Shown one piece after another: positions 9,529 to 18,602 of a stretch of DNA of 64,000 nt. The stretch lies in the NCBI RefSeq assembly GCF_002149925.1, contig NZ_MSLT01000023.1:682001-746000 (forward strand), written 5' to 3'. Below the pieces are notes generated by a model, which did no database searches, was not told where the DNA came from, and worked only from the letters and a program-made list of their open reading frames with translations. Position numbers and translations under genes: made by a program. Numbering within the stretch: position 1 is the first letter of the stretch; every line of letters starts with the position of its first letter. The stretch comes from Thioflexithrix psekupsensis (GTDB lineage: Bacteria; Pseudomonadota; Gammaproteobacteria; Beggiatoales; Beggiatoaceae).

Positions 9529-10077
9529 TTAATTATCCTCTGTGGTTAATAAGGCATCAACAAATGCCGCTAAATCGTCATAAATTAATACGTCTTTAAA
9601 ACCTTCTAAATCGGCGAGTGTTTTGCGTCCTTTACCCGTCAATACCAAGACAGGACGCGCCCCAGCCACAATGGCTGCTTGTAAATCGCGTAAGGCATCA
9701 CCCACCAAATATACGCCCGATAAAGACAAACCCAAACGATTGGCAATATCATGCAATAAACCGGGTTTTGGTTTGCGACATTGACATTGTTCTGTGTCGG
9801 CATGAGGACAGAAAAAAATCGCTTCTATGTGTCCACCAACGGCTGCTAATTCGCGGTGCATTTTTAGATGAATTTCAGTTAAATCATCGGGAGTAAATAA
9901 ACCACGAGATAACCCCGATTGATTGGTTGCAATCACAATACGATAACCCGCTTGATTAAGACGAGCAATGGCTTCCAAACTACCGGGGATGGCGTGCCAT
10001 TCTTCGGCGGATTTAATATAGTTAGCCGAGTCGTAATTAACGACACCGTCGCGGTCTAAAATTACCAATTTTGTCAT
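9529..10077 (-). CDS. gmhB: D-glycero-beta-D-manno-heptose 1,7-bisphosphate 7-phosphatase
   Basis: A 182-residue HAD-superfamily phosphatase. The frame extends to 10236, but the ATG at 10077 gives the family start MTKLVILDRDGVVNYDS with the nucleophile and acid Asp pair (DRDG). Other marks are TNQSG (motif II), the Cys/His zinc loop CPHADTEQCQCRKPKPG with the motif III Lys, and GDALRDL (motif IV). GmhB removes the 7-phosphate from heptose bisphosphate in ADP-heptose synthesis for lipopolysaccharide inner core. Coupling with a PlsC-like gene is common in beta- and gammaproteobacteria. The 133 bases upstream, before endonuclease I, hold no gene. Confidence 0.93.
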   Translation of the reverse strand: MTKLVILDRDGVVNYDSANYIKSAEEWHAIPGSLEAIARLNQAGYRIVIATNQSGLSRGLFTPDDLTEIHLKMHRELAAVGGHIEAIFFCPHADTEQCQCRKPKPGLLHDIANRLGLSLSGVYLVGDALRDLQAAIVAGARPVLVLTGKGRKTLADLEGFKDVLIYDDLAAFVDALLTTEDN

Positions 10078-10210
10078 AGTGTCAGCTACAGTGTCATTAA
10101 TCGGATTAAAGGATGTAGTGGGGTGAAAAGAACCCCTATTATCAGTGAATAACCCAATACAAAGCGAATTACACAGATAATAGGTGTGTATGATGTTTTT
10201 CAGACAATCA

Positions 10211-11029
10211 CTATTCTTTTGGCACGGAGTCGGCATTCACAATAAAAGGGTTTTCATTGCCCTGAATTCGCGCAATACGACGATTACGTTCCCGTTCCCA
10301 ATCATCGGGTGGGTCTTGTCGATGCCACGCCGTGAATAACTGCACATCTTGACGCGATAAATTAAAGCCATAAGTCGCCGCCATATAGAAATAAACCCGC
10401 GCAATATCCCCACGCACATTTGCAGGCGGTTCAGCGCGGCGAATGCTGGAATCAATTTTTATTTCACATCGTCCATATTCGCTTTTAACTCCGCTTAACA
10501 TCCCCCAATTATAATTAGAACGATCTCCGTTAATTTCACCCACCGCGGGGAACAAATTATGCAGATCATTATGTGCCGTGCGAAACACTTCGTCAGTTTC
10601 TAAACAACATTCACGCCCTTTAAATGGCTGACCTTTGCTATCTGTACACAAAGGCTCACGCCAACAGGCGCGAAAATGACCGAATTGATGTGCAGGAAAA
10701 ACATGTTCTGCTTCTACGCGGCTGGCACGCTGGAGATTTTTACGCGGAGTGACACCGCAAGCCTCCAAATCAACGCCCTCGCGGCGATCAAAAGGACAAC
10801 CACAGTAAAAAGTGTAGGAATGCCCCGCGTAAACTTGATTATACAGCGCATTTTTTGCAGCGGTAAATGACGACGGCGCAGCGAGTGGCATAGGCAAGCG
10901 ACCGATTGATTTTTCTTGTGAATCATTTGCTTGACTGGATTGGTTGGGCGTTTCTGTCTTTTCACCGCAGCCACTTAGCCACAGCGCAATTAAACTTAAT
11001 CCCAAAAAATAAAATAAACGTAAGGTCAT
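10211..11029 (-). CDS. Endonuclease I family lipoprotein (EndA/NucM-like)
   Basis: A 272-residue protein. The ATG at 11029 is chosen over the TTG at 11041 because GGAG lies six bases before it. It starts with a lipoprotein signal (LIALWLSGCGEK, lipobox Cys). The nuclease core shows YTFYCGCPFD, RVEAEHVFPAHQFG with the catalytic His, HNDLHNLFPAVGEINGDRSN and CEIKIDSS, all typical of the beta-beta-alpha-Me endonuclease I family (EndA, NucM, Dns). Several cysteines (CGCPF, ACWREPLC, GRECC) suggest disulfides. Such enzymes degrade double- and single-stranded DNA outside the cytoplasm for nutrient use or to remove extracellular DNA. Anchoring as a lipoprotein is a small departure from the secreted E. 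coli form. Confidence 0.9.
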   Translation of the reverse strand: MTLRLFYFLGLSLIALWLSGCGEKTETPNQSSQANDSQEKSIGRLPMPLAAPSSFTAAKNALYNQVYAGHSYTFYCGCPFDRREGVDLEACGVTPRKNLQRASRVEAEHVFPAHQFGHFRACWREPLCTDSKGQPFKGRECCLETDEVFRTAHNDLHNLFPAVGEINGDRSNYNWGMLSGVKSEYGRCEIKIDSSIRRAEPPANVRGDIARVYFYMAATYGFNLSRQDVQLFTAWHRQDPPDDWERERNRRIARIQGNENPFIVNADSVPKE

Positions 11030-11362
11030 TGTTTTCTCCAAGTGATAGCGGGTTCATTGTTCATTATAAAGTTTTTTGTCCCAATTTTTCGCGTTAGTTT
11101 TGGATAAAATGGAAATGATCTCACCCGTTAAATTACATGACAGCCATCAAAAATTAAGGCATATTATGCGCTTAACAAAAAAATAATCACAGCAGCCTCT
11201 TCGGCACGCCCACACATCTAGCCGTTACCGAACGCTGTATTTTTTCATGGCAACAACAGATAGCGCGACAAAAATGGAGGAAGCGAGAAAGGCGGCATGA
11301 TATGCCTACGCTATCCCAACCCCAATCAATCAATAAGATACGGGGTTTCTCGCACAGCAATA
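11030..11362. other. Intergenic region between endonuclease I and PilZ gene
   Basis: These 333 bases lie between divergent genes. An open frame of 25 codons at 11109-11186 has no recognisable product or ribosome site. A GGAGG-type purine run at 11277-11293 could serve a start at 11297 for the PilZ gene. No repeat, terminator or RNA gene was recognised. Confidence 0.3.
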
Positions 11363-12049
11363 ATGAAAAAATTCGAGCCAGAAAATTGGCAAAAACGACT
11401 GTCTGACTTACATGATTGGTTAGGCAGCGATGAGGCGATTATTCGCGCCTTACAACAACATGTCGATTTACCGTCACATCATATTACTTTATTGCCTTTA
11501 TTGCGCGAGGGACGAGGACAAATTCGGGATGTTTACGATGCGGTGGGGCGTGCGATTCGCCATTTACATCTGCTTGAGTCAGAAAAAGAACGGCACGGAG
11601 AACTTGATAAACGCCGTTTTATTCGCCACCCTGTCACGATTCCGCTAAAAGTGTCCCATACGTCAAGCTCGGAGCTGTTTTCCGTCAAGCAATCGCAACA
11701 AGCCTTAAATAACATCAGTTTAGGTGGCCTTGCTTTTCATTCACAACAGGCTTTTGAGTTGGGGATTCCTTTAAAAATTAATATTGATTTGGTGAATCCT
11801 CCTTTTGAGGCCTTGTGTAGTGTGGCGTGGTGTCAGCCTAAAAATGGGGGGTATGATATTGGAGTACGTTTCATTGATCAAGACGATGCCGAAGAAGCCC
11901 GCATGGTAGAACAAATTTGTCATATTGAAGACTATCGCAAAAAATTAGAACGACAAGGCCGTTACCTAGACATGGAAGCAGCAGCGGTAGAATGGCTCAC
12001 CGAATATGGCGAAAATTTTCCTTTAGAAGAGGATGCCATTCACAGCTAA
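11363..12049 (+). CDS. PilZ-domain protein (likely cyclic di-GMP receptor)
   Basis: About 228 residues from ATG 11363; an ATG at 11297 with a weak GAAAGG site would add 22 residues. An N-terminal helical region (about 1-80 from 11363) has no recognised family. Residues about 85-190 form a PilZ domain with both c-di-GMP motifs: RRFIRHPV (RxxxR) and NISLGGLAF (D/NxSxxG). The C-terminus is helical and acidic. PilZ proteins bind c-di-GMP and act on motility, secretion or polysaccharide machinery; the partner here is unknown. The window also encodes three GGDEF proteins that could supply the ligand. The next gene, mtnA, starts 61 bases downstream on the same strand. Confidence 0.8.
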   Translation: MKKFEPENWQKRLSDLHDWLGSDEAIIRALQQHVDLPSHHITLLPLLREGRGQIRDVYDAVGRAIRHLHLLESEKERHGELDKRRFIRHPVTIPLKVSHTSSSELFSVKQSQQALNNISLGGLAFHSQQAFELGIPLKINIDLVNPPFEALCSVAWCQPKNGGYDIGVRFIDQDDAEEARMVEQICHIEDYRKKLERQGRYLDMEAAAVEWLTEYGENFPLEEDAIHS

Positions 12050-12110
12050 TTGGCTTTTTCTTTTTTATTTTTTAGTCAAAAATTTAACCGTTATTATTCA
12101 CTTTTTTCTC

Positions 12111-13166
12111 ATGAAACAAACCCATGACAATTTACGTCCCATTCGTTGGGAAAATGACCAACTTTATTTATTGGATCAACGAAAACTGCCTTTTAGCCGC
12201 GAGGAATTAGTCCTGCATCATGCGCATGAAGTGGCCGCAGCTATTCGAGACATGGTGGTGCGCGGCGCACCTGCGATTGGTATTGCAGCGGCGTATGGTG
12301 CGGTGTTGGCTGTACGTCAAGCCTATACGACGCAAGGACAGCATTGGCGAGAACACATTGAAACTGATTTCGCGCAATTATCCGCTTCGCGCCCAACCGC
12401 AGTCAATCTCAATTGGGCCTTGGCACGAATGCGGGAAGCCCTCGCCACCATTCCCCCTAATACCGATCCAGTACCTACCGTTTTACAATTAGCCGATCAG
12501 ATTCATCATAGAGACATTACAGATAATTATGCGATGGGAGAATTTGGTGCGGATATTTTAGGCGAGGGCGCATGTATTTTAACTCATTGCAATACTGGTT
12601 CATTGGCAACAGGCGGTTATGGTACGGCATTGGGTGTGATTCGTACGGCGTATCGGCGCGGGCAAGTCTCTGTTATTTTTGCCGATGAGACGCGCCCTTG
12701 GTTACAAGGTTCGCGCCTCACCGCGTGGGAGTTACAGCAAGATGGTATTCCAGTAACCCTATTGCCCGACAGTGCCGCAGGCAGTTTGATGCAACAAAAA
12801 AAGATTAATTGGGTCATTGTTGGCGCAGATCGCATTACAGCTAATGGCGATGTGGCGAATAAAATTGGCACTTATTCGTTGGCGGTGTTAGCCAAGTATC
12901 ACGGTGTGCGTTTTATGGTCGTCGCGCCCAGTTCTACCATTGATTGGCAACGAGATTCAGGCGCAGACATTCCCATTGAACAACGCGCCGCTGAAGAAGT
13001 CACCACTTTGGCCGGCCAAACGATTGCGCCAGCGGGAATTGGGGCATGGAATCCTGTTTTTGATGTCACTCCTGTAAACCTGATTGATGCGATTGTGACG
13101 GAACGTGGTGCAGTTTTAGAACCCTGTCGCGGTGGATTACGGCAATTATTTCCCCATCAAAATTAA
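12111..13166 (+). CDS. mtnA: S-methyl-5-thioribose-1-phosphate isomerase
   Basis: A 351-residue protein. The frame is open from 12033, but homologues start at [16 protein letters not shown], so the ATG at 12111 is used. Family marks are [36 protein letters not shown] (with the catalytic Cys), [18 protein letters not shown] (catalytic Asp) and PVFDVTP near the end. The enzyme converts 5-methylthioribose-1-phosphate to methylthioribulose-1-phosphate in methionine salvage. No other salvage gene is nearby. Length and motifs separate it from the related eIF2B-like ribose-1,5-bisphosphate isomerases. Confidence 0.93.
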   Translation: MKQTHDNLRPIRWENDQLYLLDQRKLPFSREELVLHHAHEVAAAIRDMVVRGAPAIGIAAAYGAVLAVRQAYTTQGQHWREHIETDFAQLSASRPTAVNLNWALARMREALATIPPNTDPVPTVLQLADQIHHRDITDNYAMGEFGADILGEGACILTHCNTGSLATGGYGTALGVIRTAYRRGQVSVIFADETRPWLQGSRLTAWELQQDGIPVTLLPDSAAGSLMQQKKINWVIVGADRITANGDVANKIGTYSLAVLAKYHGVRFMVVAPSSTIDWQRDSGADIPIEQRAAEEVTTLAGQTIAPAGIGAWNPVFDVTPVNLIDAIVTERGAVLEPCRGGLRQLFPHQN

Positions 13167-13215
13167 GTGGTTAAATAAAATATTCCGCCACTAAAACCGT
13201 TCAGAATTTTTACTC

Positions 13216-13257
13216 TTCTACCGTCCTCTCCTACAGAAAGGGTAGGGGGCGGTAGAA
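13216..13257. terminator. Hairpin between convergent mtnA and kinase genes
   Basis: TTCTACCG at 13216-13223 pairs perfectly with CGGTAGAA at 13250-13257. Inside, CCTAC at 13230-13234 pairs with GTAGG at 13242-13246 around a 7-base loop. It lies 50 bases past the mtnA stop and 50 bases before the kinase stop on the other strand. No strong T-run follows, so a bidirectional terminator is plausible but unproven. Confidence 0.45.
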
Positions 13258-13308
13258 AAGCTGATGTTCCAGATTATTTTCGTTTAGGTACTGACTTAAA
13301 AATAATTT

Positions 13309-14907
13309 TTAATCTTCCGCTGTTAAAGGATGAAGCGGAAAATGGACAAAAAAGATAGTGCCTTCTCCTTCAGTGGATTTTACGGTCATTGAGCCGCCAT
13401 GAGCCACCATAATATCGTAACAAAAGGGTAAACCAAACCCTGTCCCTTGTTCACCGGCCGTACCTGTGGTGGAGGTTTTTTCTTCAATGCGAAATAAACG
13501 CGGCAATTTTTCTTCCGCAATGCCTATTCCATTATCTTCCACCGCCAAAGCATAAGGCTCTCGATGCGCCAAATAAAACCGCACCCAATTCCCACGATGA
13601 CAAAATTTAATGGCATTAGATGCTAAATTTTGAATCACCTCACCTAATAAAGATGGATCGGCATAAATTAACACATCTTCTGGCACTTCATTAAGCAATA
13701 AAATCCCTTTTTGTTGAGCTAAGAAGTTGAGTTTATGGATATTTTTATCAATTTTTTGCCGTAAATCTAACCAATCACATTCTGGTTTTAATTTACCCGT
13801 TTTAATGCGACTGATATTTAATACATCCTCAATCAGATGTACTGAAGATTTACCAATGGTAATTAATCGTTCAACAATATCTTGATGTTCCGTATTTAAT
13901 GGCGTTTCTTCATCGCTGGCCATATATTCTAAAGCGGAAATCATACCCGATAAAGGCGAGCGTAAATCATGAGCCACTAAAGAAATAAATTTATCTTTTA
14001 ATGAATTGGCTTTTTCGGCTTGTTCTTTGGCTTCTTGTAAGCGGGAATTTGTCACCGTTAATTCTAAGGTTCTTTTTTCCACTAATTCTTCTAAATGATT
14101 GCGGTATTGTTTTAATTCATTTTCGACTTGTTTGCGTTCGGTAATATCTTGTAATGTACCATTAATTTGCACAATACGTTGTAAATCATCGCGGATGGCT
14201 TCGCCTTGTTGATGCACAATGCGTTCTCGCCCTAAAGGTTGTATAATGCGGTGATCAATGCTGTAAGGGCGACCGTATTGAACGGCATTATTCCACACTT
14301 GTGTGACGGATAATAAATCATGAGGATGAATGGCACGCAAAAAATCTTGCCGATCAAATTCGGTTTCCTCCAATGACAAGCCTAAAATACGAAAAATTTC
14401 GCTGGAACATAAAAAACGATCCCGCACCAAATCCCACTCCCAATTGCCAACGCGAGCAAGAGCTTGAGCGTGAGCGAGGCGCGTTTGACTTTTGTTTAAA
14501 TCCCGCATTGCCCGACTGGCACGTAAAACATAACGAATTCTATGCCCCAATAACGGATAAGTAATTGGTTTTGTGATAAAATCGGTGGCACCTGCTTGGT
14601 AGGCTTCATCAATCGAAGCCACGTCATCTAAGCCTGTCACCATGAAAATGGGCGTATGTTCAGCACCGGGAGTATGGCGCATGGTATGACAAACAGTATA
14701 ACCATCCATGTTCGGCATTAGCACATCAAGCAATACAACATCAGGACGTTGGGCTTGAAACAACGCCAAAGCCGCATCCCCATGACTGGCCTCAATGACT
14801 TCAAAGCCCGCTTTGCGCAGCGCGTGACGAATAAGAATCCGCATGATCGCGTCGTCGTCCACAACCAATACCAAAGGCGTTTGCGCTCGTGACGAATTAC
14901 CATTCAT
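13309..14907 (-). CDS. Response regulator-PAS-histidine kinase
   Basis: A 532-residue soluble protein. Order: receiver at about 10-125 (LVVDDDAIMR; LLDVLMPNMDG; TKPI), PAS/PAC at about 145-265 (ARVGNWEWDLVRDRF; GTLQDITERK), coiled coil 265-305, HisKA with H-box LVAHDLRSPLSGM, HATPase_c with NLASNAIKF, EDNGIGI and a QGTGFGLPF G2 box. It should be phosphorylated on its receiver by another kinase and sense a signal through PAS, then autophosphorylate. All catalytic residues are present. It is convergent with mtnA, and an AT-rich region with a repeat element lies upstream. The partner regulator is unknown. Confidence 0.93.
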   Translation of the reverse strand: MNGNSSRAQTPLVLVVDDDAIMRILIRHALRKAGFEVIEASHGDAALALFQAQRPDVVLLDVLMPNMDGYTVCHTMRHTPGAEHTPIFMVTGLDDVASIDEAYQAGATDFITKPITYPLLGHRIRYVLRASRAMRDLNKSQTRLAHAQALARVGNWEWDLVRDRFLCSSEIFRILGLSLEETEFDRQDFLRAIHPHDLLSVTQVWNNAVQYGRPYSIDHRIIQPLGRERIVHQQGEAIRDDLQRIVQINGTLQDITERKQVENELKQYRNHLEELVEKRTLELTVTNSRLQEAKEQAEKANSLKDKFISLVAHDLRSPLSGMISALEYMASDEETPLNTEHQDIVERLITIGKSSVHLIEDVLNISRIKTGKLKPECDWLDLRQKIDKNIHKLNFLAQQKGILLLNEVPEDVLIYADPSLLGEVIQNLASNAIKFCHRGNWVRFYLAHREPYALAVEDNGIGIAEEKLPRLFRIEEKTSTTGTAGEQGTGFGLPFCYDIMVAHGGSMTVKSTEGEGTIFFVHFPLHPLTAED

Positions 14908-15015
14908 GGTCTTGACTTCATGCGTTAGAAAATGAAAACTAAAAACCTGTCAGATTTGGCAACAAGCTGGTGTTATTCCGACATTTAATAGGGTTATAAA
15001 CCAAAAAGATTAGGA

Positions 15016-15172
15016 TTCACAAAACCCTTATTTTTTCAAAATTAGAATTAACAGAATATTTGAATTATCAAAATGGATTCTTGCAACTTGTTTATTTTCC
15101 GTATATTTTTTATTCTTTCCATTTTGGAAACTCTGAAATTCAGTCAATTCTGATTCGGACAAAAAATGTAAA
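15016..15172. repeat. MITE-like AT-rich inverted-repeat element, copy A
   Basis: About 157 bases in the gap upstream of the kinase at 13309-14907. It aligns along its length with the element at 18002-18161: both start with TTyAyAAAACC, carry ATTCTTGCAA exactly 61 bases from the left end, then GTTTATTTT and TTTTTTATTCTTT, and end in AATTCTGATTC(T/G)GACA. By eye about three quarters of positions agree. The termini are imperfect inverted repeats, more decayed than in copy B. No open frame is inside. This suggests a dispersed, non-autonomous palindromic element. Confidence 0.6.
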
Positions 15173-15290
15173 GTAAAAGTATTAAATGTATGGAATCAAT
15201 CGAAGGCGATTAGTCAGAAAAAAAGCAGGCAAACTGCGCAAATGCAATAAATAAACCGTCTAATCGCCAGCAAGTTAAAATGAAGAAAAA

Positions 15291-15503
15291 TTAAAGCTCA
15301 AGCAGCTCAACAATGACTGTTTTTGCAATAAAGCCAAACATGCCCAAACCTAACGCTAAAAATAACACAAAATAGCCCCATTTTCCTGCTTTTGATTCTT
15401 GTCCTAATTTAAAAATAATAAACATCATATAGGCAATTAAGCAAAAAAGACCAATGGTTAAAAAGTACTGTTCATAAACAGCCCAAGTTTTTAAGTCAAT
15501 CAA
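15291..15503 (-). CDS. DUF2788 small membrane protein
   Basis: A 70-residue protein with two transmembrane helices (about 12-32 and 42-63) and the linker KLGQESKAGKWGYFVLFLALGLGMFGF that typifies DUF2788. The start codon is TTG at 15503, supported by a GAGGAT site eight bases upstream; no ATG lies near. The function of the family is unknown; members are short inner-membrane proteins of proteobacteria. It stands alone between repeat element A and the divergent GGDEF-EAL gene. Confidence 0.75.
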   Translation of the reverse strand: MIDLKTWAVYEQYFLTIGLFCLIAYMMFIIFKLGQESKAGKWGYFVLFLALGLGMFGFIAKTVIVELLEL

Positions 15504-15705
15504 GCGAATATCCTCAATAAATGTTGATGTTAAGCCATTATTTTGTCATAAAACAAACCGCGACTTATTCTAATTGAAAATTCGTGCAGATAAAAGAGCA
15601 AGGAAAGTCACTTTTATAAAAATAAGCCTTCAAAAACGTATAATAATAAGCCGATGTCACGCAATTTAGCGCAAGCTGTGCAATAATGGACACAAGCCGC
15701 ATTTT

Positions 15706-15740
15706 ATATGGTCTTTAATCTGGGGAAGATCAGACCATAT
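15706..15740. promoter_or_regulatory. Hairpin in the leader of the GGDEF-EAL gene
   Basis: ATATGGTCT at 15706-15714 and AGACCATAT at 15732-15740 form a perfect 9-base inverted repeat with a 17-base loop, 45 bases before the start of the next gene. A TGATCGT direct repeat follows at about 15742-15760. It could be a leader hairpin or an operator. A TATAAT at about 15640 might be the -10 box. Function is inferred only from position. Confidence 0.35.
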
Positions 15741-15785
15741 TGATCGTTTCCTACTGATCGTGTCAAGTAACTACAGTGATTCACC

Positions 15786-17891
15786 ATGACAAAAGAGACT
15801 CGCCCTTTACTTACAACTTCTCATTCGTTACTGCCCCGTTATCGACTCACGACGGAATTGAAAAAATTGGCCAGTAAATTAGAAGAATTTGAGCAGGAAC
15901 GATTAGATTTAGAAGCCGTTTTATTAACCACCACTGAACATGGCGATTTAATTGAAACCGCATTATTTAATGAATTGCGCCAATTCCGTTTACGATTAGA
16001 ACAATTAGAACAGGAGCATAAAGGTTTAGAACGAGAAAAAACAGATTTAGAAATTGCTTTAGAAACCGTGACAGAAACCACAGATTTATTTCAAAAAGAT
16101 TTATTAAAAACCCGCCATATTTTAGAACAAGAAGTCAATAAACGCACAGAAGAATTAGCCTTGCAAAATCAACGTTTGCAAGCCGAAATTCAAGAGCGAA
16201 AACGCATTGAAGCCGATTTACAATTAGCCGCGAGCGTATTCAGAACCAGTCGGGAAGGCATTGTGATCATGGATGCCGAGCGGCGCGTGATCAGTGTCAA
16301 CCCTGCGTTTACGGATTTAACAGGCTATGTAGAAGCAGAAATGTTAGGCACAGATTTAAGCCGACTACAATCAGGACAACACAGCCAAACTTTTTTCCAC
16401 AATTTATGGGAAGCGGTGCATTTTGTAGGCTATTGGAGCGGTGAAGTGTGGCACCGTCGTAAAACAGAAGAAGCATTTCCCACATGGTTCAGTCTTACAG
16501 TAATTCATGACGATCAGGGTAATATTGTCAATTACATTGGCATTTTAACCGACAATACCTATCAAAAACGCTCCGAAGAACGGGCTTATTATTTCGCGCA
16601 TTATGATGCCTTGACCAATTTACCCAATCGCAATTTATTTCAAGATCGTTTAGAGCAAGCGATTAAACGCGCCATTCGAGAAAATCATCACTTGTCTTTA
16701 TTGGTGATTGACTTGGATAGTTTTAAAGATATTAACGAAGTTTTTGGGCATCAAGTGGGTGATCAATTATTAAAAGAAATTGGTCAACGTTTAGTCAAAT
16801 GTTTGCAGGAAAAAGATGAATTAATTGCACGTTTAGGCAGTGATGAATTCGTGATTGTTTTCGACGAATTACCCGCAGACGAACGTTTAGTACAAATCAC
16901 ATTAGATAAAGCCGATAATGTACTAATGGCAATTCAACGTCCGTTACAATTATTAGATCAAGAATTATCAGTGAGTGCTTGTGGTGGGCTTGCTTTTTAT
17001 CCCAGAGATGGGCAAAATTTAGTAGAATTATTAAGGCGTGCCAATGCAAATTTATATGAGGCCAAGCGGCAAGGTTATAATAATTATCATTACTTTGCAG
17101 GCCCAATGAATGCGCAAACGAAAAAACGTTTAACATTACAACATCATTTACGTTATGCTTTAGAGCGAGAAGAATTATTTTTACTATATCAACCCCAAGT
17201 CGATATTCACAGTCGAAAAATTGCGGGAGTTGAGGCCTTATTGCGTTGGCAACATCCTGAATTTGGATTAATTTCTCCCAGCGAATTTATTCCGATTGTG
17301 GAGGATATTGGCTTAATCGTTCCTGTGGGCGAATGGGTGTTGTCTTCAGCCACTCGCCAAGCGCAACGTTGGCTGGCACAAGGGTTGTCGCCCGTGCGCA
17401 TGGCGGTGAATTTATCGATGCGACAATTTAACGATCCTTTATTATTACAGCGAGTGCATCGGGCTTTGCTAGAAGCGCAATTAGCTCCTCATTATTTAGA
17501 ATTAGAAATTACCGAAAGTTTAGCCATGCAAGATGCAGAAAAAACGGTCACAACATTACGCCAATTAAAACAATTAGGAGTCTTTTTAGCATTAGATGAT
17601 TTTGGCACGGGTTATTCTTCACTGAGTTATCTCAGCCAATTCCCTTTAGATGTGTTAAAAATAGACGCGGCTTTTATTGGCAAAATTCAAACGCCTAACG
17701 GAGCTAATTTAGTTTCTGCCATTACCACTTTAGCCCGCAGTTTGCGCATGGATGTTATTGCTGAAGGTGTGGAAACCAAAGCGCAATTAAATTGTCTGCA
17801 ACGTTATGCCTGCGATTATGTTCAAGGATTTTATTTTTATAAACCGATGCCTGCCCATGAATTAACGGTTTTATTGCAGCAGCAGTGTTGA
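15786..17891 (+). CDS. PAS-GGDEF-EAL cyclic di-GMP signalling protein
   Basis: A 701-residue soluble protein. A long coiled coil (about 20-150) leads to a PAS domain (about 155-270; AASVFRTSREGIVIMDAERR), a GGDEF domain (about 275-440) and an EAL domain (about 455-700). The cyclase signature is GSDEF (351-355) instead of GGDEF, so cyclase activity may be weak or lost. The phosphodiesterase site looks complete: EALLRW (Glu near 483), NLSMRQF, ELEITES, DDFGTGYSSL, LKID and EGVE. It probably acts mainly as a c-di-GMP phosphodiesterase, with the GGDEF domain possibly binding GTP as a regulator. The start has a poor ribosome site but fits the coiled-coil beginning. Confidence 0.93.
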   Translation: MTKETRPLLTTSHSLLPRYRLTTELKKLASKLEEFEQERLDLEAVLLTTTEHGDLIETALFNELRQFRLRLEQLEQEHKGLEREKTDLEIALETVTETTDLFQKDLLKTRHILEQEVNKRTEELALQNQRLQAEIQERKRIEADLQLAASVFRTSREGIVIMDAERRVISVNPAFTDLTGYVEAEMLGTDLSRLQSGQHSQTFFHNLWEAVHFVGYWSGEVWHRRKTEEAFPTWFSLTVIHDDQGNIVNYIGILTDNTYQKRSEERAYYFAHYDALTNLPNRNLFQDRLEQAIKRAIRENHHLSLLVIDLDSFKDINEVFGHQVGDQLLKEIGQRLVKCLQEKDELIARLGSDEFVIVFDELPADERLVQITLDKADNVLMAIQRPLQLLDQELSVSACGGLAFYPRDGQNLVELLRRANANLYEAKRQGYNNYHYFAGPMNAQTKKRLTLQHHLRYALEREELFLLYQPQVDIHSRKIAGVEALLRWQHPEFGLISPSEFIPIVEDIGLIVPVGEWVLSSATRQAQRWLAQGLSPVRMAVNLSMRQFNDPLLLQRVHRALLEAQLAPHYLELEITESLAMQDAEKTVTTLRQLKQLGVFLALDDFGTGYSSLSYLSQFPLDVLKIDAAFIGKIQTPNGANLVSAITTLARSLRMDVIAEGVETKAQLNCLQRYACDYVQGFYFYKPMPAHELTVLLQQQC

Positions 17892-17932
17892 GGGTGAGTT
17901 AATGACTAAGGAACTTTGATTTAAGTTCTAAC

Positions 17933-17966
17933 TTGAAAAAGTGTATCAAAAATGATACACTATATA
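17933..17966 (+). promoter_or_regulatory. Perfect palindrome over a putative promoter of the toxin-antitoxin pair
   Basis: GTGTATCA at 17941-17948 and TGATACAC at 17953-17960 form a perfect 20-base palindrome with a 4-base centre. A -35-like TTGAAA at 17933-17938 and a -10-like TACACT at 17956-17961 stand 17 bases apart, so the palindrome covers the promoter. This is the layout expected for an autorepressing XRE-family antitoxin. The toxin gene starts 228 bases downstream, with repeat element B in between. Confidence 0.45.
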
Positions 17967-18001
17967 CCTATAGCTTTAGCGAATATAGCAAGATGATGTG
18001 A

Positions 18002-18161
18002 TTTATAAAACCTTTATTTTGTCAGAATCAGAATTTACAGAATTAAAAAATTTTCAAAATTTATTCTTGCAAGTCGTTTATTTTAAACAGATTTTTTATT
18101 CTTTAATTCTGAAAATCCTAAAATTCTGTAAATTCTGATTCTGACAGAAAAATTTTATGAA
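18002..18161. repeat. MITE-like AT-rich inverted-repeat element, copy B
   Basis: About 160 bases. A 25-base arm at 18020-18044 (starting TGTCAGAATCAGAATTT) is the exact reverse complement of 18122-18146 (ending TTCTGATTCTGACA). Outer arms TTTATAAAA at 18002 and TTTTATGAA at 18153 extend the symmetry. No open frame is inside. The homologous copy A lies at 15016-15172. The element sits between a palindromic promoter-like site and the toxin gene. It is probably a miniature inverted-repeat element; a transcribed copy would fold into a long hairpin. Confidence 0.7.
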
Positions 18162-18188
18162 TGACTTAATTTTGGTATAGGAAGTTTT

Positions 18189-18545
18189 GTGAATCACGAA
18201 AAAGTGTTGTATGCCGTTTTTGCTTGCTCACAAACCAATAACGAACCCGTCAAAGATTGGCTTAAAGAACTTTCTCTCAATGAAAGAAAAATCATTGGTT
18301 TCAAAATAAAAGAAGTTGAATATGGATGGCCAGTGGGAATGCCTCTCACTAAATCGCTAGGAAATGGACTTTGGGAAGTGAGAGTTAATTTAGGAGAGAC
18401 AGAAAAAATTGCTAGAATCATTTTCGGAATTGATGGAAATCGAATGGTGCTGCTGCATGGCTTTATTAAGAAAACACAGAAAACGCCTAAAGAGGATTTA
18501 AATATTGCGAGCAAACGCTGGAAATCTTATAAAAGCGTTTCATGA
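18189..18545 (+). CDS. HigB-like toxin (phage Gp49-like / RelE superfamily)
   Basis: A 118-residue protein. The start is GTG at 18189 with AGGAAG six bases upstream. The sequence has the Gp49-like/HigB pattern: a short N-terminal strand and helix (VKDWLKELSLNERKIIGFKI), GMPLTKSLGNGLWEVRVNLG, then ARIIFGIDGNRMVLLHGFIKKTQKTPKEDL. The GLWEVR and HGFIKKTQKTP motifs are characteristic. Such toxins cleave mRNA on the ribosome. The antitoxin gene follows 57 bases downstream, in the toxin-first order typical of higBA. The coding sequence looks intact. Confidence in the pair is high; activity is inferred. Confidence 0.88.
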   Translation: MNHEKVLYAVFACSQTNNEPVKDWLKELSLNERKIIGFKIKEVEYGWPVGMPLTKSLGNGLWEVRVNLGETEKIARIIFGIDGNRMVLLHGFIKKTQKTPKEDLNIASKRWKSYKSVS

Positions 18546-18602
18546 GACGGGAGCTAAAATAATTTAGCGATTACTACCCCAAACGGGAAATTGAAACATA
18601 TT

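Noticed and set aside
11109-11186. 25-codon open frame upstream of the PilZ gene.
   Set aside because: No ribosome site, no recognisable sequence and no means to test conservation here.
13216-13257. GC-richer hairpin considered as a REP-type repeat.
   Set aside because: I found no second copy in the window; position between convergent genes fits a terminator better.
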